Shown here: piece after piece, positions 53,500-64,000 of the stretch
How positions within the stretch are numbered: position 1 is the stretch's first letter
How the letters are laid out: the number at the start of each line of letters is the position of its first letter
Assembly: GCA_034401795.1 (NCBI GenBank)
Contig: CM067363.1
Location: 30,618,855-30,682,854 of the forward strand
Direction: 5' to 3'
Source of the DNA: Chaetoderma sp. LZ-2023a
Lineage: Eukaryota > Mollusca > Caudofoveata > Chaetodermatida > Chaetodermatidae
DNA length: 64,000 bases
Translations under genes and position numbers: made by a program
Notes under the pieces: model-generated
The model's database searches: none
Told to the model about the DNA's origin: nothing
What the model saw: only the letters and a program-made list of their open reading frames with translations

Positions 53500-55050
53500 G
53501 GGCTGGGAGGTTTGGCCTAAAAGAAAACAGGTGACGCTATCACTAATTAAACCGGTATTACGGAAATACCGGTTTATGGGGTAAGAATGATCGAAAATAA
53601 TTTGAAATATGAAAATATGCCGTTTTCATTAGCTACAGTACATGTATTTTGCAATTTGACAACTGACGTAAACTGCCTCAAAATTAGAACAGTAACTACT
53701 TACGACTGCTCACTTCGACGCTATCTATCTCAAAATAGTAATTAAAATAAATTAAATAAATAAAGTCTGGTTCATATGATGTCGTGAAATAACACTAACT
53801 ACAAAAATGTTGGTTTTCAACACTGTTATTAGGTAACTATTTTCAAAAGCGTAGTAAAATCTAACACGTGTAACTAGGAATCTGGATATGTCAGCGAGTT
53901 TAGGCGCCTAGTAGAGTAGCGCTCATACAGTTAGAGTTCATATAACCACCTACAGTAGTAAGTCATGTGTTTGTATTCGAGTACACAGTATTTAGTAATA
54001 CTCTTCAATAAACTGTCGCTCACGCGGGTGAATGTCATTCAGCACGTAACTAAAGGGTAGTCATTTCCCAGAAATCGCACCTCAAGAATTCTCACAGAAA
54101 GCTGTTTTGACTATTTTTCGAGGTTCATGTGTCATATAATAAAGAGATTATGATAATTTGACAACATAAAAGCAATGATTCGTGAATCTAACTTAAATCT
54201 ACTTAAATCAACACCCCATAGTTTTGAAGATATACGAAGACGAAAAAAACTGGGCCAGTCCGTAAAACAATATGATGTGATTCTAACACCTACCGAGCAG
54301 AAAAGTTAGTTGATAAAAAATACTATGAATTTCATTCATAAAATCGATAGTAGTGAATATCCTGGCGGAAGAATTTGTTAACAACCAGTCACATTGCGCC
54401 TGCACGTATTTGAGAGGCTAAGAGGTTTATTTTACTTGCAACTACTCCGCCAACATAAGAAGTGACTTAATTCTCGGGTGTTCAAGGAATTTGTCTCATA
54501 TGTCTTATTCCGTGATGGATCATTTTATGTTTGTCGAAATCTAACAGAAATAATGACATGTTTGGATTGGGAGTTCATTGTATAGCGTCGTTGTTTTCGT
54601 AGCGCATATCTTGATTTTTTTTTTATCATGTCACGTTTGGAATCCTAATTAAACATAGTAAACTCGAATTGAAAAAAGCATTATTCCTTACAAAGTAGAA
54701 ATTTAGATTTTCAAATTATTCAATCTTATGTTGAAGCCACAAAGCTTACGTCATGTAAAATTCATTGCTGGCAAATCAAATATTTGCTGAGTGTCATCCT
54801 CGGCCGATTTGTTGGGATTACACCAGCACCCTTGCTTTCCCACGGCTAATAGTTATAGATGACTGTATTTTATGTGCCTATTAGCAAATGGTTACACTAG
54901 ATGAGCAAGTCAAGAACAAACTAGTTTAGGACAGTCACCAAATTTCGCGCAATGGCGATCTTACGGACGTTTTTTTGTGGTTTTTTTCGTAATGGTTTTT
55001 AAACTGTCACCATAAAAAAACGTGAGACGGTGTGAAACCGGTATACCGTC
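53500..55050 (-). mobile_element. Non-autonomous DNA-transposon-like element, copy 2 of an inverted pair
   Basis: Reverse-oriented relative of 49079-50750. Begins GGGCTGGGAGGTTTGGC, ends ACGGTGTGAAACCGGTATAC. It lacks the nested MITE. The last few terminal bases seem missing or changed. Confidence 0.8.
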
Positions 55051-55149
55051 GTGAAATATATTTGCAGTGACATGCTTACCTACTGACTGACCAGTTTTGC
55101 AAATATTTCACATCTGATCTTGACAAGATATATGACACAGGTCTACTGA

Positions 55150-55505
55150 ATTGCACATATATGTCCGCTAACCACATTGAAATCTTGGCAATCATTATTC
55201 TGGGAATACTTTGATAAAGCTGTTGCAGATTTAGTCAGCAACAACTGTCCATCAAATTGCTCGAAATATCGTCAGAATGTGTTATTACATACGTTGAAAG
55301 TCCTATTGATTATTTTGAAAACAATCTGGTTGGAAGTTGTTGCAGCAAAGATTTTCAGTCAAATCGTTTTCAAAACATTAGAACTTGCATTTTCTGGTGA
55401 TTATCTTGCAAATAATCTGGTCATTATCTTGCAAATAATTTGAAGTTATTGCTGCTATCGGCAACAACAATTATCAGTCAAATTGTTATACAAAATATCT
55501 AGCTT
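55150..55505 (+). repeat. Diverged repeats of palindromic family 2
   Basis: Phrases TTGATTATTTTGAAAACAAT, TCAGTCAAATCGTTTTCAAA and TCAGTCAAATTGTTATACAA repeat around GTTGTTGCAG. The plus-strand frame at 55177-55443 is repeat-derived. Confidence 0.5.
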
Positions 55506-55553
55506 AGCACGTTTCACTTTCACAATAGGAAATACACATTTAGAATCAAACTA

Positions 55554-56609
55554 CCGTATTTTGCCTAATAGAAGCCCATCCCCATACCTCTACATATGAG
55601 CTCCAATGATTTCTTAGTAGTTTCAAAATGGCAAAACTGTATTAAAAACCCACCCCCTAACTCAGCAGATTGTATAGGAAACATTTTTTAAGAGCAAATT
55701 TGTAAGAATAGCGTGAATAATAATAATAATCATGTCACAGGATGTGTCTACTTCACACAGATCTCTGCCCTGATACATTTCCGGCCCCTCTAGAAGTCAA
55801 TACAGGCCTCGGATTTGTAAATCTCGACCACCTATTAGATTAATACTAATAGTCGGCCACGTATGTTCAAGATATTATAAAGTTTATTCCACACTTTTGT
55901 AGTCAAAATGCGTGAAAAAACAGTCTTGGCGTGATTAAATACCTTCCCTATAAACATATTTTAAGACCAAATTTATGTACCAAAAAAGCAGTATAGTGCA
56001 TCAATTTTTCAACGCTGATCAACATTAAATGATCCAAAATGAATTATTACGAACAACAAAATAGCCGGCTGCTTAAGTTGGTGAGCCAGCGGCTCTTTTG
56101 AGATTGAAGGTGGCGTGTTCTCATGAGATCTTATACGCTAACGGGAGTTTATCAAACGGGTACCCGTTATTCAGATCAGTATGATACTCAGTTCCCATCA
56201 CGCAATGATAACTTATAGAAATTTCCGAGTTCTGAGTCCCCGATTACAGAATATTTATATCCGCGTACTCGCTCTAAAATAAACTCTTCAATTGGAGGCG
56301 AATCACGTGAATTGTATTTTTTCTCGACGCCATTTTATATCAAATTGTGGATTAATTTTGATGTAATAATTACAACCTTTATTAAAGGATACGCAATATT
56401 TAGGTGCTCAAATCAAATAATTTCACTTCCCTGGTATACATTAAACGTAGGCAGTGGGAATTTTTACAGGAGAATATGCGTATATCAGTTTTAGAACTTT
56501 TTTGGGAAAACTCTAATATAAGCCCACCCCCTTTCTCAGAGATGTTGGGTTGGAAATTGAACACCTCTAGTCCTAATAGAAGCCTAGGCTTCAATTAAGC
56601 GAAATACGG
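55554..56609. mobile_element. Non-autonomous TA-flanked DNA-transposon-like element (about 1.06 kb)
   Basis: Terminal inverted repeats CCGTATTTTGCCTAATAGAA and, reversed, CCGTATTTCGCTTAATTGAA, flanked by TA (55552-55553, 56610-56611). A further internal CCTAATAGAAGCC lies near the right end. No transposase frame. Confidence 0.7.
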
Positions 56610-56714
56610 TACAATACGCTTACTACATAGGTATACATGTAGGTCTGTGCACCTCGGAGGCCAACAATACAACGACTAGCATTAGCGTTACTGGAAGGGT
56701 TACATACTGGACTT

Positions 56715-57305
56715 GGCCCAACAGCGAGAAGAATAGAATCCCAAATAATGGTGGCTACCAAAATCTAAGTAAAATGGTGGCTCAGAAAACGATCGTCAAT
56801 GAAATTTTCAAATATTTTCCTAATGTTATTGCTTCAGGATAACTAAGTAGAATCAAGAAGGCTTAGGCCAGAATTCCAACAAGAACTGGGTCATTCAAGG
56901 TGGCTGTCAAGAAAATCGACCCATTAGGTTCTCTTGAACAAACTTGGTTCAGCACAAAATGCCACAGATGAAGATTCCCGAATTTCGCATTAATTCACCA
57001 AGCAGATTCAGTGATTTTTTAAAGATGTTTCTAAAAAATCGGTCAAAATCCAAGATGGCCACCGGTCAAATTGGCCGATCGGCTTCCTTTGAACAAATAG
57101 GTCCATGCCTAAAAAGGATGCTTCCTACCAAATTTAATTTAAATCGGCCCAGTCTTTCTCGATAAGACATTTAAAATTTCCAAATGCTCTAGTATGGGAG
57201 CTTATGGTGGGAAAAATATCCAATATGGTCGCCAAACCGTTTATCCGAAATAAGAATACCCAAAAACTTATATAAAACAAATTTTGGCTTTAAAAAAATC
57301 CTATA
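56715..57305 (+). repeat. AAGAGGCCC-type repeat body
   Basis: Phrases AAGATGGCCACCGG, CAAATTGGCCGATCGGCTTC, CTTCCTACCAAAT and AGTATGGGAGCTT shared with 58535-60230. Confidence 0.65.
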
Positions 57306-57310
57306 TGCCT

Positions 57311-57544
57311 GTCTTCTTCTCGTTCGCTGATCATACCGCCAGTCATGTAAGTGACTATCAACATGATCATAAGCGTTAAGTGCGTGGATCCATGGTTTAT
57401 TAGAGTGCGCCATGCGGCCTGGAACCTCCGTCTTCAGCACTCGAGGTTTCTGTCAGGGTTACCTCACCCATACCTCCTTTAGTCGCCTCGTACGACACGC
57501 AGAGGATACGGAAGGTGTATTCTAAGCCCCACCTACAGGGCAAC
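57311..57544 (-). repeat. SINE-like dispersed repeat, second copy
   Basis: Reverse-oriented match of 5928-6172, ending at CCCCACCTACAGGGC. It is inserted in an AAGAGGCCC-type repeat. Confidence 0.6.
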
Positions 57545-57632
57545 TATATGCCTGTCAAACACACCACATTTTGATTGGCACATGACAAACACGTTCTTTT
57601 TACGTATCAACTTCCCTTGAACAAACTTTTAA

Positions 57633-57977
57633 AGGTGCACATTCACACCAAAATGTTCGAAAATTAAATTGTCAAAATTGTATATTTTTAAATGATTAGA
57701 TTGTGTGGTTAGATGTTATGAAACAAAATAAGTCTTAACATATGATGATTTCATTATGCATAAATTAATATAATTGTTTTAAGTTGTGAAATTGAATTAG
57801 AGACACGTGCCCCTATTTCAATTTCGCAACTAAAAAATTATATTAATGTATACGAAATGAAATCATCATTTATTAGGATTCATTTCGTTTCATTACACTG
57901 ATGTACACAACTTAAGGTTCTAAATGCATACAATTAAATAATTTTATCTTAGAGAATTCTGGTGTGAATGTGCACCT
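57633..57977. mobile_element. MITE with TTAA target duplication
   Basis: Terminal inverted repeats AGGTGCACATTCACACCA and complement TGGTGTGAATGTGCACCT, flanked by TTAA at 57629-57632 and 57978-57981. Sister repeats at about 58690 and 59880 show the unoccupied CAAACTTTAATGGCCC. TTAA targets suggest piggyBac-type mobilisation. The interior also contains a long palindrome (GATGATTTCATT...AATGAAATCATC). Confidence 0.85.
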
Positions 57978-57981
57978 TTAA

Positions 57982-58400
57982 TGGACCTTAGTCCATTATC
58001 ATATTTCCCAAATTTCGGCCCAATCCTTTCAGCGGTTCTGGAGAAGTCGTTTTCGTGAAAACTAGGTCATCCAAGATGGCCATCAACCTAATTGGGCGAA
58101 TACAGTTCGCTTGAACAAAGTTGATTCAGCTCTTGCTCTAGATATTTCATGAGTTTTTAAACGATATGACACAAGTGGTTTGGGAGATTTTTAAAGATTT
58201 CTAAAAATCGGCCAAATTGGCGATCGACTTCATTTGAACAAACTTGAATCTCTATGCCCTAAGGATGCTGGCTGCCAAACATAATTGAAATCGGCCCAAT
58301 AATTCTTAAGTTGTTTAAAGAAAAAGTTGACAGACGGATGGTGGTCGCCACGGCATAGCTTGTTTGGCCTTTCAGGACACTGGGAAAATAACTAGAAAAC
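57982..58400 (+). repeat. AAGAGGCCC-type repeat, 3' part
   Basis: Continues the repeat interrupted by the TTAA MITE and ends near GCTTGTTTGGCCTTTCAGGA at about 58378. Confidence 0.65.
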
Positions 58401-58534
58401 ATTGTCTGACTCAGAGGGCCCAGCAATCACTGAAAATATGCTACTCTATGTGGTAGGTAGAAATTTTATTCAAAGACTTCATATTATTAAAAATAAAAAA
58501 TAAAATAAAAATAAATAAATAAAAACCAAGAAAA

Positions 58535-60460
58535 ATCAAGAGGCCCATGGGGCCTGTATCGCTCACCTGGACCATAGGCATTTCAACTAGAATGGTCATT
58601 AACAATAACTAGAACTCTAATGAGTTGAGCAGACTTGTAACAAAAAAACAGGCCATATTTCCTTATGTATCAACTTCTCTTGAACAAACTTTAATGGCCC
58701 GTAGTCATTAATATATCTCCCAAATTTCGGCCCAATCCGTTCAACGGCTTTCATGAAAACCAGGCCATCCAAGAGGGCTGCCCAACCATTTGGCCAATCA
58801 AGTTCACAAGTGAACAAATTTGGTTCAGCCCTTGCCCTAGATGAATTATTTCACAGAGTTCCGAATCAATCCATCAAACGGTTTATGAGAAGAGGATTTT
58901 TTTAGACATTTCTAAAAATCGGCAGAAATCCCAGATGGCCACCGGCCCACTTGGCCAATCGGCTTCGTTTGAACAAACTTGAATCTCTACACCCTGCTTC
59001 CTGACAAATATAATTGAAATCGGCCCAGTAGTTCTCGAGAAGATAGTTTAAATTTCCCATTGATTGTATGGGAGATTTTGGCGGGAAAATGATCCAAGAT
59101 GGCCACCAAACCGTTTATCTGACAGCCTCGAAAATTGCAAATTTGAGATCAGAATGCCTAAAAAAATTTATAAAACCAATTTCAGCCTCACAATCCATCA
59201 AATAAAAAAATCCAATATGGCTGCCAAACACACTATATTTTGATTGGCCCACGGCGGCCATGTATTTTGATGGATCAACTTCCCTTTAATGGCCCTTAGT
59301 CCCTAATCATATCTGTCAAATTTAGGCCCGATCCATTCAGCGGTTCTGGAGAAGTCGTTTTCGCTAAAACTAGGTCAACCAAGATGCCTGCCAAACCATG
59401 GGACCAATCAAGTTCCTTTGAACAAGCTGGGTTCAGCTCTTGCCCTAGATCATATTTCATGGGGTTTGCTTCAATCCACCAAGCGATTTCAGAGATTTTA
59501 AGACGTTTCTATAAATCGGGCAAAATCCAAGATGGCCGCCGGCCAAATTGGCGATCGACTTCATTTGAACAAACTCGAATCTCTACACCCTAAGGATGCT
59601 TCCTCCCAAATATAATTAAAATCGGCCCAGCAGTTCTCATTTTAAATTTCCCATTGCTTTAGTATGGTAGCTTTTGAAGGGAAAAATGACCCAAGATGGC
59701 TGGTTATCTGACAGTTTCGAAAACTGCAAATTTGAGATCAGAATACCCAAAAACATATATAAAACCAATATCAGCCTCAAAATCTATCAAATAAAAAAAT
59801 CCAATATGGCCACCAAACACTCTATGTTTTGATTGGCCCACTGCAGCCATGTTTTTTGACGCATCAATTTCCCTTGTACAAACTTTAATGGCCCTTAGGC
59901 CCTAATCATATCTGCCTAATTTCAGCCCGATCTCTTCAGAGGTTCTGGAGAAATTTTCGCTAAAAATAGGTCAAGCAAAATTGTCGCTGACCCATTTGAC
60001 TAATCAAGTTCCCTTGAACAAACTTGGTTCAGCTCTTGCTCTAGATCATATTTCATGGGATTTGCTTCAATCCACCAAGTGGTTTCAGAGATTTTTAAAG
60101 ACGTTTCTAAAAATCGGCCAAAATCCTAGATGGCCGCCTGCCAAATTGGCCAATCGGCTTCATTTGAACACACTTGGATCCCTATCCTCTAAGGATGCTT
60201 CCTACCAAATATAATTGAAATCAACAGTGAGTTTTTGCGCTAAAAAGCTGACTTTCACCCAAAAGCTTGGACCTGTAAAGGTGAATCCTTCAAAAGGAAC
60301 ATGTACCCATCATAATGAAGTCATCTACCAAGCTTCATTAAATTATCTCAAGCGGTCCTGTATGATATAATATACTGTTTTCAAGATGTTGTGGACAGGC
60401 GGACAGACAGACAGACAGACAGATGGACAGACAGACAGACGGATGCAGTGGTTGGGGGGC
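58535..60460 (+). repeat. Long array of AAGAGGCCC-type repeat bodies
   Basis: The head CAAGAGGCCCATGGGGCCTG at about 58538 is followed by three tandem-like bodies of about 550 bases (each with GAACAAACTTTAATGGCC, AAGATGGCCGCC and CCTACCAAATATAATTGAAA-like phrases), ending in an (AGAC)n run at 60399-60441. Confidence 0.65.
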
Positions 60461-60482
60461 CGTAATAATTCTGTACTTGTAC

Positions 60483-60622
60483 CGTTATGTAGACATAAAC
60501 TGTTCGCTTGGCCAAGTACATGTTTGAAACATCAATAGTTACAGCATGAACAGCGGATGAATCAGGTTTTGGCAACAGGAGAGGAATAGTTGTTGATTCA
60601 AATCCCATATACAACAGCTTTT
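60483..60622 (-). CDS. Polycystin-1-like gene, exon 1 of those visible (REJ region)
   Basis: The exon takes two bases to complete a codon from an unseen upstream exon, then has 46 codons ending in phase 0; acceptor TTCTCTTCTTCAG|AAAAGC, donor ATAACG|GTACAA. It encodes MGFESTTIPLLLPKPDSSAV and HAVTIDVSNMYLAKRTVYVY. The alternating beta-like pattern and the position upstream of the stalk suit the receptor-for-egg-jelly (REJ) region. An additional small exon between this one and exon 2 (12.7 kb away) cannot be excluded, although phases agree. Confidence 0.72.
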
Positions 60623-60644
60623 CTGAAGAAGAGAATATATTATG

Positions 60645-60730
60645 TATATTTAAACATTTAATGGTCAAGATGGCCAAAACCTGCCGCTCCAGTGGTCTTG
60701 AGGAATGACCATCTGCATATTAATGTTCAT
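60645..60730. mobile_element. Foldback MITE fragment
   Basis: One arm only (TTTAATGGTCAAGATGGCCA; CAGTGGTCTTGAGGAATGAC), beside exon 1. Confidence 0.5.
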
Positions 60731-60930
60731 ATGGTACCTTACTTCCAATACATTGAGGTACGCTTCCTCTTTGCTACTCGTCTGCTTCACATACATCGAA
60801 TGCCACGCTCATCCCTTCCTTCTGTAATCTTAGACGCAGAATTCCAATGTTCTGAGAATTACCGAATGATCACGGAAATGTCCGAGTCCCAAATATAAAA
60901 CTGTATTGTCCATAACGCAATGTAAATTAA

Positions 60931-61072
60931 TGTTTAACAGTGCAGGCCAAGAGTACTTTTTAAAAATTTACCACTGGAATGACTGGCTCAATAATCGTCT
61001 TCTTTTGCCCTGCAAATGGGCATTCAATAAGCACTTAGATTTTCTTGACTAAATTTGACCACTAAAGGTTTT
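60931..61072. mobile_element. Foldback MITE copy (partial)
   Basis: GTGCAGGCCAAGAGTACTTT ... CCTGCAAATGGGCATTC with CCACTGGAATGACTGGCTC. Confidence 0.6.
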
Positions 61073-61315
61073 ATGGCCAAGCCGGCCAAAAACAGCCTCT
61101 ACCGTGAAATCCATTTCAAGGTCAAGATAACTCCTTTTGAAAACTCACTACTTGAATGACTGGCTTTAACGCTCAAGCTTCCCATAACCGACCCTGTACT
61201 GGTTTTGAAAAATCTCCATTTGCAGACCAAGTGATTAGTTTTAAAATTATGGCAGCAACAGCACCCAGTCAAATTAGTTTCAAAATATTCAATAGAATGT
61301 TTATTAAATAGTAGA
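61073..61315. mobile_element. Foldback MITE fragment followed by family 2 palindrome remnant
   Basis: CTTGAATGACTGGCTTTAAC and ATCTCCATTTGCAGACCAAG, then CAGTCAAATTAGTTTCAAAA. Confidence 0.55.
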
Positions 61316-61698
61316 CATACAGTTCGTCCCACTTGATGGACTATTAACCCCTACCACTCTGATGTCGATATTCTATCTTTTACTGTGTCAATATCAAAGA
61401 AACTGGTATACATTTTTCAACAATTTTGTTGGACGATGTTGCTGTATATGACAGCACCATCCTCCACCAAATTTGCTGAAAAATGAACACCAGTTCATCT
61501 TTTAATTTAATTTGAAAATTAAAAATTTTGACATCAGTAGTAAGGGTTAAGCATTAATGATGCACTAAATAGTGTTATTCGACTCATTCATGGCATAATT
61601 GATTATGACATCAGCCTGCACATGACTAGTTGATTATGACATCATATGATTGATGGATAAACTGGAATTCTCCATTGGATGGACAGATTGACACAAGA

Positions 61699-62640
61699 AA
61701 CAAGAGGCTCATGGGCCTGTGGCACTCACCTGAGCCATTAGCATTTGAACCATTTGCGTGATGGATAATTTTCGCAATATCCAAGATGGACACCAAAAGA
61801 ATTGACCAATCAAAATACTGCAAACTTCATCTGAAGCCTGCTGCCATAGGATGATTCCATCCAAGTCTAGTTGAAACCAGTTAATGAGGAGTAGCATTTT
61901 AAGCGATATCCGGTAAATATTCATAAAATTCAAGATTTTCACCAAAAAATCTGCCAATCACAATTCTGTATACCTTCCAGCCAAGCGGTTAATGAGGAGT
62001 AGCATTTTGACAATTTCCAGTAATTTTTTTTACACAATCTAAGATTTCACCCTAAATATTGATCAACCAAAATTCTGGATAGAAGTTCTAGAGCCTACCA
62101 TCATAAAATCCATCTAATCAAATTTGGTTGAAATATGTCCAGCAGCTAGAGTAGCATTTTGACCATTTCCGGTACATTTTTCATAAAATCTAAGATTTTC
62201 ACCCAAAAAATTGATCACTCAAAATTCTGAATAGAAGTTCTAGAACCTTTCAACATCCATCTAGTCAAATTTGGTCGAAATATGTCAGGAAGATAAGCAG
62301 GAGTAACATTTTGACCATTTCTGGTAGAATTTTAATAAAATCTAAGATTTTCACCCAAAAATTTAATCAATCAAAATTCTGAATAGAGGTTCTACAGCCT
62401 ACCACCGTAGAATCCATCTAGTAAAATTTGGTTGAAATATGTCCAGCAGCTAAGGAGCAGTAGTGTTTTTACCATTTCGCAGTAGATTTGTCATAAAATC
62501 TAACATGTTCACACAGAAAAGTCATCAATCAAAATTCTGAAAAGATTTTCTAGAGCCTATCACCATAGAATCCATCTAGTAAAATTTGGTTGAAATATGT
62601 CCAGCAGCTAAGGAGTAGCATTTTGACCATTAACACACGC
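61699..62640 (+). repeat. AAGAGGCCC-type repeat, 5' part with tandem bodies
   Basis: Head AACAAGAGGCTCATGGGCCT. Then five tandem-like bodies of about 120 bases sharing ATAAAATCTAAGATTTTCAC and CATTTTGACCATTTCCGGTA. Confidence 0.7.
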
Positions 62641-62888
62641 ACCCATAACTGAACGCATAATATAAGTTTCAATTTTGTTGGTCACCCACATCATGACAGT
62701 GGATGCTTCTGAGCAGCAGTATCTTTGTTTGGGAACAATAAGGCAGTTATATAATACTATTGGTCTATAATGATATAATATGTATATTATTTCCACTTTT
62801 GGAGGATAACAACCCAAAACGAGGGACAGTGACAACTTGTATGGCCATGATGCAAATTTGAACCGGGTGTTGATTTAATAGGACACAT

Positions 62889-63218
62889 TTATTGCCCCCA
62901 ATAGTGTGGTGTTTTTAAGTGCCCTTTAGAAATGATTTCAACTGTACCCAAATTGTCGCAGTGGAATAGGATGCGCTTTTGAGACCATTCTTTTCCCCAT
63001 AGGACAGCTGCTACCACGACAGGATACAACTCTAAAAAGGCCATGGAACATTTCTCTGTTCGGATATCTACAATTCTGATAGGCCACCTGCTCTGAAACA
63101 AAGTCCCGGGATAATACTCTGCAAACCCAAGGCCTGACGCGTCTGTATACAATTCCAAGTCCGGAGCACATGTAATGAACTTATCTAGGAAAAAAGCAGA
63201 ACCATTCCAACCCTGCAA
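62889..63218 (-). pseudogene. Element D RNase H domain
   Basis: DLELYTDASGLGFAEYYPGT gives the first catalytic Asp, MAFLELYPVVVAAVLWGKEW the central helix with Glu, and ILFHCDNLGTVEIISKGHLK the second Asp. It ends shortly after at a stop. The link to the RT is broken by a stop and frame changes at 63219-63369. Confidence 0.8.
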
Positions 63219-63369
63219 AAATAGTGACCTAACTCCTGCCTGCGATTACTATTCAAAGTAACACGGTGGTGTAATTCTCTCACTGACGAAGCTAATGTTA
63301 TTAAATAAGAGACAAATTATCGACCCGGAACTATCACTCTTGCTACAATGTTAAAATGGCCTAATAAGC

Positions 63370-64000
63370 TTAAAAGCTCCCATTTGGTGCATTTGCCCTA
63401 TGCAAGAACTCGTTCATTTTCATAATTATTCTTTGTATTTTATCCAAAGGGAGTCGTGCTTCCATGTTTATTGAATCCAATATAATACCAAGGAATTTGA
63501 TTGATTGGATGGGCCCTATTGTCTCATGCGCCGCAATTGGTATATGGAGTTTGCAAAAAATTAGTGTTAGTAAGGCCATGGTCCGTTCTGGTACTGAATC
63601 ACTCTTCTCTATCGTCAAGAAATCATCGAACAGATGAAAAATGGTCTTGCTGCCGTAGTTGTGTTTTGCAATCCAGCAAACAGCAACCGCTAACTGATCA
63701 AATAGTTTAGGTGATGAACGGCTATCAAAAGGCTGCGTGGTATAAAGATAGTACATGCCTTGCCATTTAATACAATATAAATGCCACAAGTTAGGTTTTA
63801 TAGGAATTATTTTGAAAGCATCTGCTATATCGGTTTTACATAGCCATGAACCTTCACCGCTCTCTAAAATGGACATGATTGCATCATCGACTGTAACATA
63901 AGACAATGAGTAATCGGCCTTATTTATGAGATCGCTAACACTGCTATGGCCTGCTCTACCATGTGGAGCTGATAAATCTACAATGAGACGCCATTTACCA
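63370..64000 (-). pseudogene. Element D reverse transcriptase, partial
   Basis: Open from the right edge: KWRLIVDLSAPHGRAGHSSV, then TVDDAIMSI, SWLCKTDIADAFKIIPIKPN (motif A Asp), QPFDSRSSPKLFDQLAVAVC (motif B) and IFHLFDDFLTIEK (motif C, F-D-D where Y-x-D-D is common). The thumb follows: IKFLGIILDSINMEARLP. The core motifs are intact in this stretch. Confidence 0.8.

Larger units (their letters stand above)
62889..64000 (-). mobile_element. DIRS/Ngaro-like retrotransposon, element D, cut by the right edge
   Basis: Reverse transcriptase followed by RNase H on the minus strand, closest in style to tyrosine-recombinase retrotransposons of marine invertebrates. The recombinase that should follow RNase H on the left is not seen: 62640-62888 is unrelated and the frame stops there. 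The element is therefore 3'-truncated in the window and continues 5' to the right. Confidence 0.7.

Noticed and set aside
55177-55443. 88-codon plus-strand ORF
   Set aside because: Composed of family 2 palindromic repeat phrases; not a gene.

Overview
The window is eukaryotic and intron-rich. It has GT-AG exon borders, interspersed repeats in nearly every intron, tyrosine-recombinase (DIRS-type) retrotransposons, Penelope-like fragments and a tRNA-derived SINE. Dispersed repeats starting AAGAGGCCC...CTCACCTGG and ending ...CTCACTTGGCCTTTCAGG are of a kind I associate with bivalve molluscs. A mollusc, probably a bivalve, is therefore the best guess (inference, not proven).

Host gene. Eleven minus-strand exons between 60622 and 5082 join into one open reading frame of 1,871 coding bases. 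Consensus splice sites and codon phases agree at all ten junctions. The product is a polycystin-1 (PKD1-like) family receptor: an extracellular REJ/stalk region, a GPS motif split over the last two exons, and the first transmembrane segment. The gene is incomplete on both sides. Earlier exons lie at or beyond the right edge, and the PLAT domain and remaining membrane part lie beyond the left edge. Its introns hold almost everything else.

1-4330: a compact, GC-richer, intronless gene cassette. Four or five minus-strand genes (1-2741) face three plus-strand genes (2780-3955) across a 38-bp gap. Genes are separated by 2-15 bases or overlap by 4 (ATGA). This is how virus-like elements are built, not mollusc genes. 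It carries no polymerase or integrase in view and is cut by the left edge. Two diverged copies of a hairpin-bearing repeat lie just past its right end.

6650-19234: a DIRS-type retrotransposon (element A) whose gag gene is interrupted by a second, related DIRS element (B, 11984-17838). A keeps inverted terminal repeats and the internal circle-junction region. B has lost both that junction and its reverse transcriptase. 33782-41218: a third, more distant DIRS element (C). 62889-64000: the 3' part of a fourth (D), running off the right edge. All are damaged by frameshifts, stops or deletions.

Other contents: Penelope-like fragments (28863-29640, 33120-33425), an RTE-like LINE tail (19262-19560), a three-copy tRNA-derived SINE cluster (31383-32187), about fifteen copies of a palindromic foldback MITE, a second palindromic repeat family, a 1.6-kb element present as an inverted pair (49079-50750 / 53500-55050), and MITEs with recognisable TA or TTAA target duplications. 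Microsatellites and minisatellites are also present. No rRNA, functional tRNA or CRISPR array was seen.
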